Assembly: GCF_031755915.1 (NCBI RefSeq)
Contig: NC_083390.1
Coordinates: forward strand, 25,781,001-25,845,000
Origin: Ziziphus jujuba
Taxonomy: Eukaryota > Streptophyta > Magnoliopsida > Rosales > Rhamnaceae
DNA length: 64,000 bases
Direction: 5' to 3'
Shown: positions 1 through 12,265 of the stretch, piece by piece
Position numbering within the stretch: position 1 is the stretch's first letter
Layout: each line of letters opens with the position of its first letter
Position numbers and translations under genes: made by a program
The notes under the pieces: generated by a model
Seen by the model: the letters and a program-made list of their open reading frames with translations, nothing else
Database searches by the model: none
What the model was told of the DNA's origin: nothing

Positions 1-1002
1 GGCCTTGAGAAGCTCGGGACTCAATTTGCTCTCAACCCAGCTCCTCATGGGGCGAGGAATCTTGGAGCCCTTGTAGGAAATATTGAAGTCCTCCCTGAAA
101 ATGCGCCAGTCCCTCTCGGTCATCTCCTCAAGCTTCTTCTCGCTCCAATGGCGGTCGACCCTCATGTCGAAGGTGTCGTAGAGATCAGCAGCTTCTTCCT
201 TGAGCCGCTGGGCGGCAGCTTCCTCGGGCTTCTCCTCGATGCCCTCCTTCTTGCGCAGCTCCTCGCGGATATCCTTGTCGTTCTTGACGGCCTGCTTCTT
301 CTGCTCGCGGCGGTCCATGCCGGCACGGAAGCCTCTCCCAAACAAGAGGCGGGCCTCGTGTGGGTTTTGGTACAAGAGATTCATGTCGCGAGAAGTATCC
401 TCGGTGTTCTCCCAGTCGAAAGAGAAGCGGAATTTCTCGCTGGGCTTGATGACCCGCTTCTTGGGCTTCTTGGAACCCAGATACTGCTCTTTTATGGCTT
501 CGATGGCTTTCTCCTGCTCTCGCTCCGCCAGTTTATCTAGGCGAGCGCGCTCACGTGCCTTGGCCTCCTCCTCTCGCTCCCTCTCCCTGTTTCGACGATC
601 GGAGTCGCGCTCCCTATCCCTATCCCTTTCCCTATCCCTATCTCTATCTCTATCTCTATCTCTATCTCTATCTCTATCTTTATCCCGGGAGGAGCGCTCT
701 CTATCCCTATCCCTATCCTTTTCCTTATCACGGTCTCTGTCGCGGCGGTCGGATTCGGAGGTGGGTGGTTTGTGGTGGTTATCATTGTTGTTTGCGGCGT
801 TGGCATCAGAAGACGAGGCATCGGAGCGGGCATGGGAGAGAAGCAGTTGTTGGCGGCGCCTCTGCTCTTCGATTTCCTCTTCACGACGTTGGAGAGCCAA
901 TTGCTCGCGCTGGGCTTTCGTCAGGAACACGGGCCTCTTGGTGGCGGCGGCTGCAGCCGGCGACGCTTTAGAGACGGTGATGTCTTCGATTGCGCGTTTC
1001 AT
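1..1002 (-). CDS. RH21: DEAD-box ATP-dependent RNA helicase 21 (PRP28/DDX23 type), N-terminal part, cut by left edge
   Basis: The minus-strand frame is open from the ATG at 1002-1000 to the left edge (334 codons). It starts [10 protein letters not shown] and continues with [18 protein letters not shown], a block typical of plant PRP28 homologues. A highly charged Arg/Asp/Glu/Lys region follows (about residues 90-150). The end reads [18 protein letters not shown], which is the Q-motif approach of the DEAD core; the helicase motifs themselves lie outside the window. In the family this is a U5 snRNP-associated helicase that swaps U1 for U6 at the 5' splice site in the nucleus. The charged tract is encoded by a hexanucleotide repeat (about 610-735) and its length probably varies between alleles. 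No intron is seen in this part. The identification rests on the conserved N-terminal blocks and is fairly sure. Confidence 0.88.
   Translation of the reverse strand, partial: MKRAIEDITVSKASPAAAAATKRPVFLTKAQREQLALQRREEEIEEQRRRQQLLLSHARSDASSSDANAANNNDNHHKPPTSESDRRDRDRDKEKDRDRDRERSSRDKDRDRDRDRDRDRDRDRERDRDRERDSDRRNREREREEEAKARERARLDKLAEREQEKAIEAIKEQYLGSKKPKKRVIKPSEKFRFSFDWENTEDTSRDMNLLYQNPHEARLLFGRGFRAGMDRREQKKQAVKNDKDIREELRKKEGIEEKPEEAAAQRLKEEAADLYDTFDMRVDRHWSEKKLEEMTERDWRIFREDFNISYKGSKIPRPMRSWVESKLSPELLKA
610..735. repeat. Hexanucleotide microsatellite (TATCTC/TATCCC) inside the RH21 coding region
   Basis: Imperfect hexamer repeats read on the plus strand as TATCCC and TATCTC. On the coding (minus) strand they give alternating Arg-Asp with some Arg-Glu and Lys-Asp. 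The period is a multiple of three, so changes in repeat number stay in frame. Confidence 0.9.
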
Positions 1003-1588
1003 GGCTTGGATGATAGATTGTATCTCTTTCTCTTTCTGTTTCTCTCTCTCTTTCGCTCGCTTGGTTAATTGCAGGAGGGGATTGGGGATTGGGGATTGGA
1101 GACTGCAGATTGGGGCCAATTTCTCGCTGAATATAGAAATCGGGAGAGGGTAGAAGTCTTACTAAAATCTACAACGCCAGGAATTCGAAGTGGGTTTGGG
1201 TTTGGGTTTGGATTTGGATCTGAAAAAGACTAAATCCCTTGAGCTTGGCTATTTGGACCCTCAACGTTGTGGTCCAGCAGTTACTCACTCAGGCCCATAT
1301 TTTGAATTCGAAGGCCTACGTGGCCCTTATCCTATGTTTCCTTATGTTATGTTTGTATAGATAATGGACACGTTCCCGTACATGGGACTTTCCAAATCAT
1401 CGAACCTTGATCTTTCATATTTCATATTTAATGGGCAATAAATAAGTTAATTATTAAAACAATCAGCTTTTAAAAGTTTAAATCTATCTGATATAAAACA
1501 GTTTTGAACTATGGAATGAACATAATCGGATGACTATAATAATTTATCAAATTTTGTCAAAACAGTTTGTCAAATAGGAATTAACCCC

Positions 1589-1623
<35 letters not shown>

Positions 1624-1729
1624 ATACGAATTTGATACAACGAAGAATTTATAGAGATGAAAAATTCACAGCTGTCTGTAATTGGTTGTCCTTTTTATAG
1701 GTCGTTCACAGTTTTTTATCTTATTAAAA

Positions 1730-3245
1730 CTATATATATAAGGGATAAATGATTTTTTAATATCTAAAAAAATAATAACTTTTTTTATTGAGCTGTACTT
1801 ATTACTATTAATCAAATTTTAAATTCACAAAGATTATGTATGTTAACTATCCTTATTCTATACTTGTGTTTGCATGCTGACCATTCATCCATGTTAAACC
1901 CCCATATGTTTGTCTTTTTACTTCTGACTTCTCACCCCAAAAAGATTATTAAAAAAAATAAAAGTTATTAGCTTTTCTAATCTTTAAATTATTAATTCTA
2001 AATGTTGCACGTTTTGGACACTGAATTTTATTTTATTTTTGCATTTCAATATTTGAACTTCAACTTTAGGTGTACTTCGGTTATTAAAACTGTCTTTCAT
2101 ATACTTTTTACCAATTTAGAAATGTTTAGCGGTACTCTGTGCAACATATAGGAGTTTTGTGAGATTTATCTAATTTTAAAATTCATTATTTTTTTGTCAA
2201 TAGATGCCTGCATTTTTCAAAACAATAAAAGTTAGATTAAACGTGGTTTCACAAACCAAGGGTACCAAAATTTAAAGTTTAGACATCAAAATGCAAAAAA
2301 AAAAAAAAATGATAATAATAAATAAATAAATAAATAATCGAGGGACTAGAGTGCAACTGTGAATATAATTGAGGGACTAACAAAGCTAATAATCTTTATT
2401 AAAAAAATTAAATTTTTTTAATTATGATCAATTTGATACAGTGATGGACTTTTGAAGATGGTAACAATCCACAACCAATATATATATATATATATTTTGC
2501 ATTATTTGATTGTTATGATTAATTGTCTCTCTATAAATCTCTCACAATTCTTTAGTGCATCAAAGCTATATATACATAAGGGTAAAGGATTTGAACAAGG
2601 TTATTGTTCAAAAAAACAGAGATTTTTTATTGTTGGGTTATCCTTGCACAGAATATATGTAGGCTATTAACTTATTAATATTAATGAAGTTTCTAAGTCA
2701 CGAAGATTATGTATATGAACTATCCTTCCTCTATACTTGTGTTTGCATGTTGACCGTTCATCTGTGTTAAACCCCCGTAAGTTAATCTTTTTATTTTGTA
2801 CCAAAAAGATTATTAAAAAAACAGTTACTAACAGTGCTAATCTTTAAACTATAACCAATGTTTCAAATTAAACACTGAATTTTATTTAATTTTCACATTT
2901 TAATATTTAAACTTCAACTTTTGATACATTTTGGTCATTTAAACTATTTTTCACATACATTTTAGCAATTTAAAGATATAAAGTGTACCGAATATAAGAT
3001 ATAAGGGTTTTGTGAGATTTATCTGATTTTATAATTTCATTATTTTGATTGCATTCTTCTAAATTACTAAAAATTAAATTAAAAATAGATTTAAAGACTA
3101 AAGTGTACCAAATCTAAAATTTGAAGATCAAAATGCCTTAAAACAAAGAAAAAAAATACTAAAGTACAACTATGAATACAATTCGCAGACTAACAAAGCT
3201 AATAACCTTTAAAAAAAATTCAGTTTTTAATTATGATCAATTATT
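1730..3245. repeat. Diverged tandem duplication, unit about 0.85 kb
   Basis: Copy A is about 1730-2435 and copy B about 2567-3245. Shared landmarks in the same order are AAGATTATGTAT (1829 and 2705), CTATACTTGTGTTTGCATG (1859 and 2732), the TTAAACCCCC stretch, GGGTTTTGTGAGATTTATCT-like text, and CTAACAAAGCTAATAA with AATTATGATCAATT at the ends. Indels and substitutions are frequent, so the duplication is old. No terminal repeats or coding capacity are visible, so the class of the duplicated DNA is unknown. Confidence 0.75.
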
Positions 3246-5285
3246 GCTAGCTAGCAATGAATTGCTATCTCTTTTTATTTTGTTTGTATATGATAAATTT
3301 AAAATTTAGTTGATATTCCCAGAAGTCAACTGAGTGAGGCCATGTTGAAGAGTTCAACACTAGTCTGATTCCCTGGCGGCACGGGTGGTTTACTTTTACT
3401 AACACTTAAAAATTAGTGGTCTGGTTGAATTGAATGATATTATATTTGTAATAATTGCAATCATGTTGGGTAAAATAATGTTGTTTCATTTTCATGATTC
3501 ATCACTTTAGACAAAAACCCCTCACCTTTATTTTAACAATACTACTATTAATTAATTAATGCTAACAAAATTAATTACATGAACACTAAATAGTATATGC
3601 TTAATTAATCCGGTTCCCATTACCACCTCACAAGTTGACTTTGTGAATATGCATCATCTACCACATATATATATATATATTAATAATATACAGTCTTAAT
3701 TAATTCCTTAGTTTGGATTTCTGCTTAAACCCTTCTCCCGAAGGAAGTGCATTACAAGTAACATTGCCAAATCATTTTTCTCAATAGTTTTTAATATAAA
3801 TATAGAACTACACACTAAATATACATGGTACATGTAAACTATATATTTTTAGACTTACATTGTTTCTACTTTCCATCTCCTATACTCATGGCAGTCAACT
3901 TTAATACGTTTATGCATCCTAAAATATCCCTAAGAATATTTTCGAAAAAAATAAGATTTAATTCACAATTTGAACAAAGCAAAGAAATGATATTATTTAT
4001 TAACAATAATGTTCTCATGACTCCTGAATCTTAGTTGGTATATTATGGGAATAAGCCATATACTGAAACTGAAACTTCAACTCCTGATCAACCTACCCAA
4101 ACATGTCCCCAGCCATTATATTACAAATTTAATTTCTACTATAGTTCTCATGTCTCTTGAGGTGGCGCTTACATTAATATATATTATGGCAGATTAATGA
4201 TTTCTTTGTGTTGCGATTGCTTATGACATAAGCTTTTGACTTCTCCAATATAAATTCATTATATATACATGCGGAATTTAAATAATTTATCTCTTTCCTT
4301 TTTGTTTGTTTCTGAAATGTGAATTCTCTAGTTAATTTAATGCTATACTTGAGTATGTGCATGAACATATATTGTCATCTCTCATCACCACCTATCTTAA
4401 CTAATTTGGAAAGTAATAATATTTATTTACGGCTAAATAACACATTGACATTTTTTTCGTTTTTGGAAGATACCGAAAGGCTGTCTACCTCTGCTTGCGA
4501 TTGTGGAATTACTCGATCTCATATTACATAATGCAAAATAAATGCCCTCTGAATTTGCTCGACTTTATTATAATTTTTTCCTATGTGTTTTTGATGGGTT
4601 TTGTTTATTTATTATTACTTTTTTTGAAATTGTCAAAATGTTTAAATTGGTTAATAATTACAAAAGTAATAAATTTAAATAAATTTTTGTCATTTCCATT
4701 TAATCTAAAGGTTGAAAATAACTTACCTCACTTATTGTTAAGTTACATAACTTAAAAACATCCTTAATAGAGCTTTGTTTATATATATATATATATACAC
4801 ACAATCCGATTCTAATGAAAATACTAACTTAAGAATATAATAAAAATATACAATGTTAAAAATGTACAATGTTGCAGAATGTTATAAGAATTTACATCCT
4901 CAAAATGTCTTCAATTTAGCATTTTCACTTAACCTGGTTATATATATATATATATATATATAAAGCAAATACGGATAAAACTATTATTATGAAGTACAAT
5001 TCCAGTACTTGCGTGCATAGGTGTGCGATCGAAATTAAAAGATGAAGAGGGGGGGGGGGGGCAAAAAAAATTAAAGGGGTTGACATTTTTGCAACTGGGC
5101 TGGTATGGTATATAATAATATACGTGATGGATAAAGGAAAAAAAAATCAAAATGGAGAGAAGGGGACGCAGTTGGTGGGCCAGAGAGTACTGGGAATTTA
5201 GAAAAATATACAATAATACATAATACATCCAAATATATAATAAATAATAATAATAATGGCCATAATATTGTGACTTCCTTTGGGC

Positions 5286-5292
5286 TATAAAA
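5286..5292 (+). promoter_or_regulatory. TATA box of the HAK5-like gene
   Basis: TATAAAA lies about 90 bp upstream of the ATG at 5380 and is followed by purine-rich leader sequence. Position and context fit a core promoter; the transcription start itself cannot be seen. Confidence 0.6.
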
Positions 5293-5379
5293 ACGGAAGC
5301 AGAAGAGCAGCAATCCGGAAAGAAAAAGAGTGAGAGTTTATATATCAAAAGTAAACAAGTAGAAGAGGAAAAGGCATAT

Positions 5380-8349
5380 ATGGCAGAAAGGCAGGCAGGT
5401 GCAGATGACACAACAGAGCAGCAGGGTCAGCAGCATGAGCATGATCAAGAGCATGGCGATGAGAAGCTGAAAGAGAGAAAGGTGTCATGGGCAAAGCTGC
5501 GCCGCGTAGACTCCCTTAATCTGGAGGCAGGAAGAGTTTCCAACGCACAAAGCCACGCTTCACATGTAAGTGTAGTGTCATTAATTAATTAGTAAATGAT
5601 CTTTCTCTTTGTTGAGATATATATATATATATATATATATATAATTGGTTCATGCAAATTAATGTTGTACGTTTTAATTAATAATGTAAAATATAAAAAT
5701 AATTGAATTGAATATGAAAATATGGGTATGCAGGTGAGTTGGGGTAGGACGTTGAGCTTGGCATTTCAGAGTATAGGGATCGTGTACGGGGACATAGGAA
5801 CGTCTCCACTGTATGTGTATGCGAGTACTTTCAGCAAAGGCAAAATAGAGCACCAAGACGATATTATTGGAGTGTTGTCCCTCATCATCTATACCATTGC
5901 ACTAGTCCCAATGCTCAAGTATGTATTCATTGTGCTCTGGGCCAACGACAACGGCGACGGTGGAACTTTCGCTCTCTACTCCTTGATCTGCCGCTATGCC
6001 AAGGTCAGCTTGATCCCTAACTACCAGCCTGAGGACAGACAGCTTTCCAACTACCAGCTTCAGACACCGTCCAAACGGTTGGGACGCTCTGAAAAGATCA
6101 AGCACAAGCTGGAGACCAGCAAAGCTGCTCAGATTCTGCTTTTTCTCATTACCATTATGGGAACTTCTATGGTTATTGGGGATGGGGTTTTGACTCCTTC
6201 CATTTCAGGTGATCATCAGTTCTCTCTCTCTCATTTTTTTCAAAACAACTAATTATTATTATTATTTTAATTTATTTATTACTAACCTGGCTGGCCTGTG
6301 CATATGCAGTCCTTTCTGCTGTGAGCGGGATCAAGTCGCTAGGCACAAACACTGTGGTGGGGGTTTCAGTGGCAATCTTGATCATTCTGTTTTCCATTCA
6401 ACGATTCGGGACTGACAAAGTGGGGTTCGCCTTTGCTCCCATCATATTTGTGTGGTTTTCTTTCATAGGCGGCATCGGCCTTTATAACTTATTCAAACAT
6501 GATATTGGGGTATTACGTGCCTTCAATCCTTTATACATCATAGATTTCTTCAAGAGAAATGGTAGACAAGGCTGGGTTTCCCTTGGTGGAATTTTTCTTT
6601 GCATTACTGGAGCCGAGGCCATGTTTGCTGATCTAGGTCACTTCAACATCAGAGCCATTCAGGTAGGAATTAATTAATTACAAGAATTTTTAAAAAAGTT
6701 TAATTAATAATTAATTAACCCACTGGAACTGGTTATATTAATGAATTGTCTGTCTATATAAATAACTGATTAATTAATTAATTGCAGATCAGTTTCTCTG
6801 GGATCGCGTTTCCTGCATTGTTAGCTGCATATTCTGGGCAAGCAGCATACCTCCACAAATTCCCTGATCATGTGGAAGATACCTTTTATGATTCGATCCC
6901 AGGTAATTAGTGTGTGTATTGGATTAATATCATTTTTAAAGTACGTTGATCTTAATTTATTAAAAGTACTTGATATTTCGATTAAATATCATACGTTAAT
7001 ATTTAATTAATGGTGCAGACCCATTATACTGGCCAACATTCGTGGTGGCAGTAGCTGCTTCGATCATCGCCAGCCAAGCAATGATATCGGGGGCATTTTC
7101 GATAATAGCACAGTCTCTAAGCTTGGGATGTTTCCCAGGAGTGAAAGTGATTCATACTTCGGCAAAGTATGAGGGTCAGGTGTACATCCCCGAGATCAAC
7201 TGGTTGCTCATGATTGCTTGTGTGGGGGTAAGTGCAGGGTTCAAAACCACAGAAAAGATTGGCAACGCATATGGAATTGCAGTGGTAACCGTGATGGTGA
7301 TCACGACATGCATGGTGACTCTAATAATGCTGGTCATATGGAAGACAAGCATGTGGCTGATCGCGCTGTTCTTCGCGGTGTTTGGTTGCATAGAGGTGAT
7401 ATATTTGTCATCCGTCATGTACAAGTTCACGCAGGGTGGCTATCTTCCACTGGCGTTTTCTGCTGTTCTCATGATGATCATGGGGATTTGGCATTACGTG
7501 CACAAGCAGAGATACATGTTCCAGTTGCACAACAAGGTTTCCAGCGATTACATCACAGACTTGGCCACCAACCCTGATATCAATCGGATTCCAGGAATAG
7601 GGCTTCTATATTCAGAGCTGGTTCAGGGCATTCCTCCAATATTCCCTCACTTTGTGAACCACATTCCCTCCATCCATTCTGTGCTTGTTTTAGTGTCCAT
7701 CAAGTCCATCCCTATAAGCAAAGTGGCACTGGAGGAGAGGTTTCTTTTCCGGCATGTGGGGCCCAGGGATTTCCGGATGTTCCGCTGTGTGGTGAGATAT
7801 GGCTACAATGACTTGATGGAGGAGCCAAAGGAGTTCGAGCGGCAGCTGGTGGAACAGTTGAAGGAATTCATCCGCCACGGAAACTTCACCATCGAAGGAG
7901 CTGCAGCTGCTAGCAGTGAGACTGCTGCTGCTGCTGCTGCAGCAATTGGGGGAAAATCAAGAGGATCATCAGCAAGAATCTCAGCAGTCCATGTTGAGGA
8001 ATCAATAGCTCAACAAGCAGCTGAGACATCGCGCGTGTCATCGTCATCGGGATCCATTAGGTCATTCAAAGTGGCAACGTCAGCAAACACTTCAAGCAGA
8101 AAATTTGTGCCGGCACCACTTCAGGGAGCAGAAGAAGAGATGCTGTTCGTTGAGCAGGCAAGGCAGAAAGGCGTGGTGTATCTCTTGGGGGAGACAGAAG
8201 TAATGGCTGCACCAAAATCGTCATTTCTCAAGAAGATGGTTGTCAATTATGCTTTCAACTTCTTGAGGAATAACTTCAGGCAAGGGGAGAAACTCATGGC
8301 TATTCCTCGGGCTAGACTTCTCAGGGTTGGAATGACCTATGAGATATGA
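5380..8349 (+). CDS. HAK5: High-affinity potassium transporter, KUP/HAK/KT family, HAK5-like
   Basis: Five coding exons: 5380-5565, 5734-6208, 6310-6662, 6788-6902 and 7019-8349; total 2,460 nt, 819 residues. The frame stays open across all four GT-AG introns. The family signature [11 protein letters not shown] lies at residues 79-89, and [21 protein letters not shown] text precedes it, as in HAK5 proteins. Further conserved blocks include [57 protein letters not shown] and the C-terminal [15 protein letters not shown]. About 12 membrane helices are expected; the cytosolic tail contains a poly-Ala run and Ser-rich linker. In the family this is a plasma-membrane K+/H+ symporter for uptake at low external potassium, usually induced in roots by potassium starvation. 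HAK5 clade assignment is by overall similarity from memory. Confidence 0.9.
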
Positions 8350-9443
8350 ATATACTATTCTTCTATGATACTAAAATTGAATAAAGGCCTGCCTTGAGTA
8401 TATATTTTTCTCATTTGCTACTGGTTTTGAGCAAATGAATGTTTTTTTCTTTTTTCCTTCATTTGTTTCTTTTGGTGTGACTGGGGTTTTCATTTTGTAA
8501 TATTAATCTTGGACGTATAACCTAAATTAATTTGTTTTATGGATATATGTATATATATATATATATATATATGGTGCATGTGTATGGGGCCGGGCTCCAA
8601 CTCCAATTGTTATAAGCGATTGATTGTCATGGGGGTAAAAAATATATCCATTTTGAAGGGCTTATTAGCCTCGTTTGAAAATATAGCTACTATTTTAGTT
8701 AAAACAAATTTGTTTTTTCACTTTTAAATACAGAAAGTTTTTTCTTTTTCCTTTTTTTTTTTTCACTAATTAGTACGTAAGTAAAGCAATTGGTTTTACG
8801 TATTGATTTAAATTGATTATTTGAGCATTTAAAGGAAAATGTCAATTCTAATGAGACATTAGATATGACAGGAGATTAGTCCATAAAACTAGAAAATAAG
8901 TATTAAATGATGAAGGTAAAGCCATCAAAGTCGGTTAGCACAAGGACATTTAGGAATGACAAACACAAATTTGACAGAATGATAATGAGCAGGGATTGGA
9001 GAGGTGGTTCAACTTCAATGGAAGCAGGTAGCTAGGCATGCATGACAATTGACAACATCTAAAATCATTGATCCATGGAAGGCCGAGCTTGTGTCTTCCT
9101 TGGCATTCTCTCTTTTGTCTTTTCTGCATTGTCTGCTCATATTATTTAGCTTTCAGTGCCAACTCCTTCTTAAGATAAGGACCAAGGACAAGAATAAAAT
9201 TACTTTTTTAATATGCAACCCAATTCCTCATCAATTAAAGTTGAAGTTGCTAGTAGGATAAATAGACCCCAATTGTTATGTAACTAATTCAATTTCATAC
9301 AATAATGCTGCTGTCACATAATTCTCTTCTATAATTACATTCCATGGTCTTTGATTCGGTTTTCTTTTTCCTCAGCCTACTTCTCTGCACGTGACTTGAT
9401 AATCCTCCCAAATATATCAAACTTTGTTCACCAAATTGACAAT
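8350..9443. other. Spacer between HAK5 and the IDD pseudogene
   Basis: The HAK5 3' UTR is at the left, with an AATAAA signal at about 8380. A (TA)n tract lies near 8550-8571 and a poly-T run near 8752. The rest is unremarkable AT-rich DNA with short meaningless open frames. The 5' limit of the IDD relic is not clear and may lie inside the right part of this stretch. Confidence 0.6.
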
Positions 9444-11110
9444 AATGGAGCAGTGTTCCAAAGCACCATTATTAGGGTTGGAAGTGCCATTAATCTTGCT
9501 GAAAATGGTGCAGACGTCTCCACTCCTTCCAACGCTAGATCAAAAATGAAAAGACCAGGGAATCCAGGCAAGCAGAACATGTTTCATTTTTTTCATGGTT
9601 TACGCAAACATATCTATTTGGGGCTTTTTATATTATTATTATTATTATTTAGTTTTTATTTTTATTTTTTTTTTTTCCCGTAGGAATAGACAAATTGACA
9701 ATTTGGTTTGATCTACATATATGGGACACAGTATACATAACTAAGCTAATTGAATCTTACCAACCTTAAATTAGTGAGCCAGGCCCGTGGTGCATGTACA
9801 CTTGTAATTGCGCAGACCCCAATGCAGAGGTTGTGGCATTGTCACCTACAACTCTAATGGCAACAAATAGGTACATTTGTAAGGTATGCCATAAAGGTTT
9901 TCCGAGAGATCAGAACCTTCAGCTCCACAGAAGAGGGCACAACTTACCCTGGAAACTGAAGCAAAGGGCAAAAGCTGAGGTCAAGAAGAGTGTATGTCTG
10001 CCCTCATCCAAATTGTGTGCATCATGACCCAAGCAGTGCTCTAGGTGACCTAACTGGCATTAAGAAACACTTCTGCAGAAAGCATGGAGAAAAGAAATGG
10101 AAATGTCACGAGTGCTCCAAACGTTACGCTGTTCAGTCAGACTGGAACGCACACACAAAGATCTGTGGCACCCGTGACTATCATTGTGATTGTGGCACCA
10201 TTTTCTCTCGGTATTTATACATAATTGACAACATACATGATACTAATATAGTTAGTACACTCGGGATTACATATTTATTGGTAACTTCACATGGTTTAAC
10301 CTTTTGAGATTAACCCATTTTCAATTTCCCCATAATTTGTTTCATGAGGTTTCCTTCAATGTTTTGGTACAGGAAGGATAGCTTGTTACACATAGAGCCT
10401 TCTGTGCAAAAATGACACAGGAGCATTACAAAGTGAACAACCAGAAGCATATTGTTTCCCCTGGAGCAGTAGTAATGCAAAGCCAGGTGCAAGAGCTTTT
10501 CACTTCATCCTTGACCACCGGCTCTACTTTTTGCTCCAATCCCAATGAGATTACGGACAATTCAGCTGAGCCATTGTCCCCAAACTCGAGCTCAGCTGGG
10601 ATTTTGAATACGGATCCAAGAACAAATGCCTTTTCCATGGACATGGCCTCCAGTTATACATCCGCTACAGCCTTGTTACAGAAAGCTACGACAATGGGTG
10701 CTAAAATCAATAACAATTCAGTGGCTCCACTACGCCTTAGAGGTTTTGCTAGTGGTAATACCAACTCATTCAAATGTGCCCATGGGGGTTATCCAGTAGT
10801 TGGTAACGGTTTGGCATCTATCACTGCCACCACCAACAATGGTTCTTCTTCTTTTCCTTCAAGTGTTGGACATCAGGAACAAAGGCCTGGTTATGCTGCT
10901 ATAATTCAGAGTGGAATGCCTGAGTCGCCATTATTTGTGATATCAGACGATGAAAACGATGAAAATCATTTGGCAGCTGGAGAAATGTACAGGGATAGCT
11001 GTGAGAAAATGACAGTTGATTTCTTAGGTGTAAAATTGGCAGGACATTCAGGAATCTACAAGAAAACTAGTTACGATCTGCATGCAACAACGTGGGGTTT
11101 AAAGACATGA
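9444..11110 (+). pseudogene. IDD (INDETERMINATE DOMAIN/BIRD) C2H2 zinc-finger gene, broken by two frameshifts
   Basis: Exon-like blocks are ?-9567, 9816-10210 and 10373-11110. Joined, they give KRPGNPDPNAEVVALSP, then TLMATNRYICKVCHKGF, RDQNLQLHRRGHNLPWKLKQR, GDLTGIKKHFCRKHGEKKWK, YAVQSDWNAH and CDCGTIFSR: the ID domain with its zinc fingers. The frame breaks at about 9984-9991, where EVKK is followed by VYVCP only after a shift. It breaks again at about 10384-10386, inside the KDSF..HRAFC block of the last finger. The C-terminal region keeps the family motifs SATALLQKATTMGA and MTVDFLG. The first intron uses a GC donor (CCAG|GCAAGC). IDD proteins are nuclear transcription regulators. The start is uncertain; 9444 is only the first plausible ATG. 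Two assembly indels in a live gene remain possible. Confidence 0.78.
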
Positions 11111-12265
11111 GCATGCAACAAAGCCTCCATTGTTTGCATTCCTAGGATACCGAATATGCTAGTGTTTCTGATGTTGTGTGCTTTTATCTCTGTTTCAATT
11201 AGTTGTCAAACGCAAGCCAAATCCTGAACCATCTTTATTGAAAGCAATTGGCCAATAAAAGGGGGTCATCTAATTCTCGCTATCAATTAAAAGCTAATAA
11301 TTGTGCAATTATTCACAAGGCAATGGAGAATATAAAGAAGCACATAAATTCAGCAAACAGTAGGACTTAATTCAGTGCCTGAGAATATAAAGAAGCACAT
11401 AAATTTAGCAAACAGTAGGACATATTTCAGTACCTCTAATTACATTTCATGCCGAGATGTTAATCCCCCTTTTATCCCTTGTTAACAGTCCGCTGTAATC
11501 TCACTAAATACAGCCCTTGTTTTACCCTTCAGTTTTTATTTTTTATTATTTATCTATTTGCTTATTTAAATTATCAATATTGCAAAATTTTATTATTTTT
11601 ATTTTTCAATTATGCTTATGTTGGGTTCAAATGTCAACCATAGCAATTTCCAACAACCATTACTAATTATTGCAAACCTAAATAAATGAAAAAACAAGAT
11701 AAAGACATATAAAGTAAAACAGCTTGTCATTAAAATAGACAAGCTCTTCTTTTGCCTGCCGACTGAAACTGAATTGCAATCAATAAAGACTGAAATAGAA
11801 TTAGGGTTCTCCCCCCCCTCCCCCCCCCCCAAAAAAAAAAACACAAACCTTTTTCTCCTTTTTGTTTTTTTTTTTTTTTTTTGTTTTGTTTTTGTTTTTG
11901 TTGTTGTTGTTGTTGTTTCTTTCCTTTACAAACTACTACCAAACAAATTGAGATAATATATAAACACCAGCCAATTCCCCAGAAAAACTAATACACAATA
12001 TAGCACAACACTTAAAAGACCAAATACCCATGGAAATGGAAAAGAGTTTGATGCATAACGTGCCTCTGCAAAATAATAGCTGTGAACCACAGCATTCCTT
12101 CCTTTATCGGAGAAGTCAGGTTTCCAAACAAGCTCCCAACAATGGAGTTCAGTGTGACGTCTCCCACCAACTCCGATAAGCTAGTGAGTGACCATTATCA
12201 CTCCCCTGGCCCTAACATCAGAAACACCGCTCAGACAGTAGTTTAGGCCTTAAAAATGTTTAGTT
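11111..12265. other. Convergent spacer between IDD relic and DHHC gene
   Basis: Contains a 55-bp tandem duplication (11326-11380 and 11381-11435), a poly-C/poly-A junction at about 11811-11840 and a T-rich low-complexity stretch at 11850-11920. The right end holds the 3' UTR of the minus-strand acyltransferase. No gene seen. Confidence 0.65.
11326..11435. repeat. 55-bp direct tandem duplication
   Basis: Two units, 11326-11380 and 11381-11435, both begin GAGAATATAAAGAAGCACAT and end CAGTRCCT, with a few differences between them. Confidence 0.85.

Larger units (their letters stand above)
1003..5379. other. Divergent intergenic region between RH21 and HAK5
   Basis: This 4.4 kb AT-rich spacer holds the promoters of RH21 (minus) and the HAK5-like gene (plus). 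Near RH21 there is an AGGCCCA element at about 1280. The rest holds (TA)n tracts (about 1593-1620, 2480-2495, 3665-3680, 4778-4796, 4941-4962), a poly-G run at about 5050-5062 and the diverged duplication annotated separately. No convincing gene or RNA gene was seen. Confidence 0.7.

Noticed and set aside
5071..5411. Long minus-strand open frames in the HAK5 promoter
   Set aside because: Hydrophobic and aromatic low-complexity translations of promoter and leader DNA; they oppose the real exon 1.
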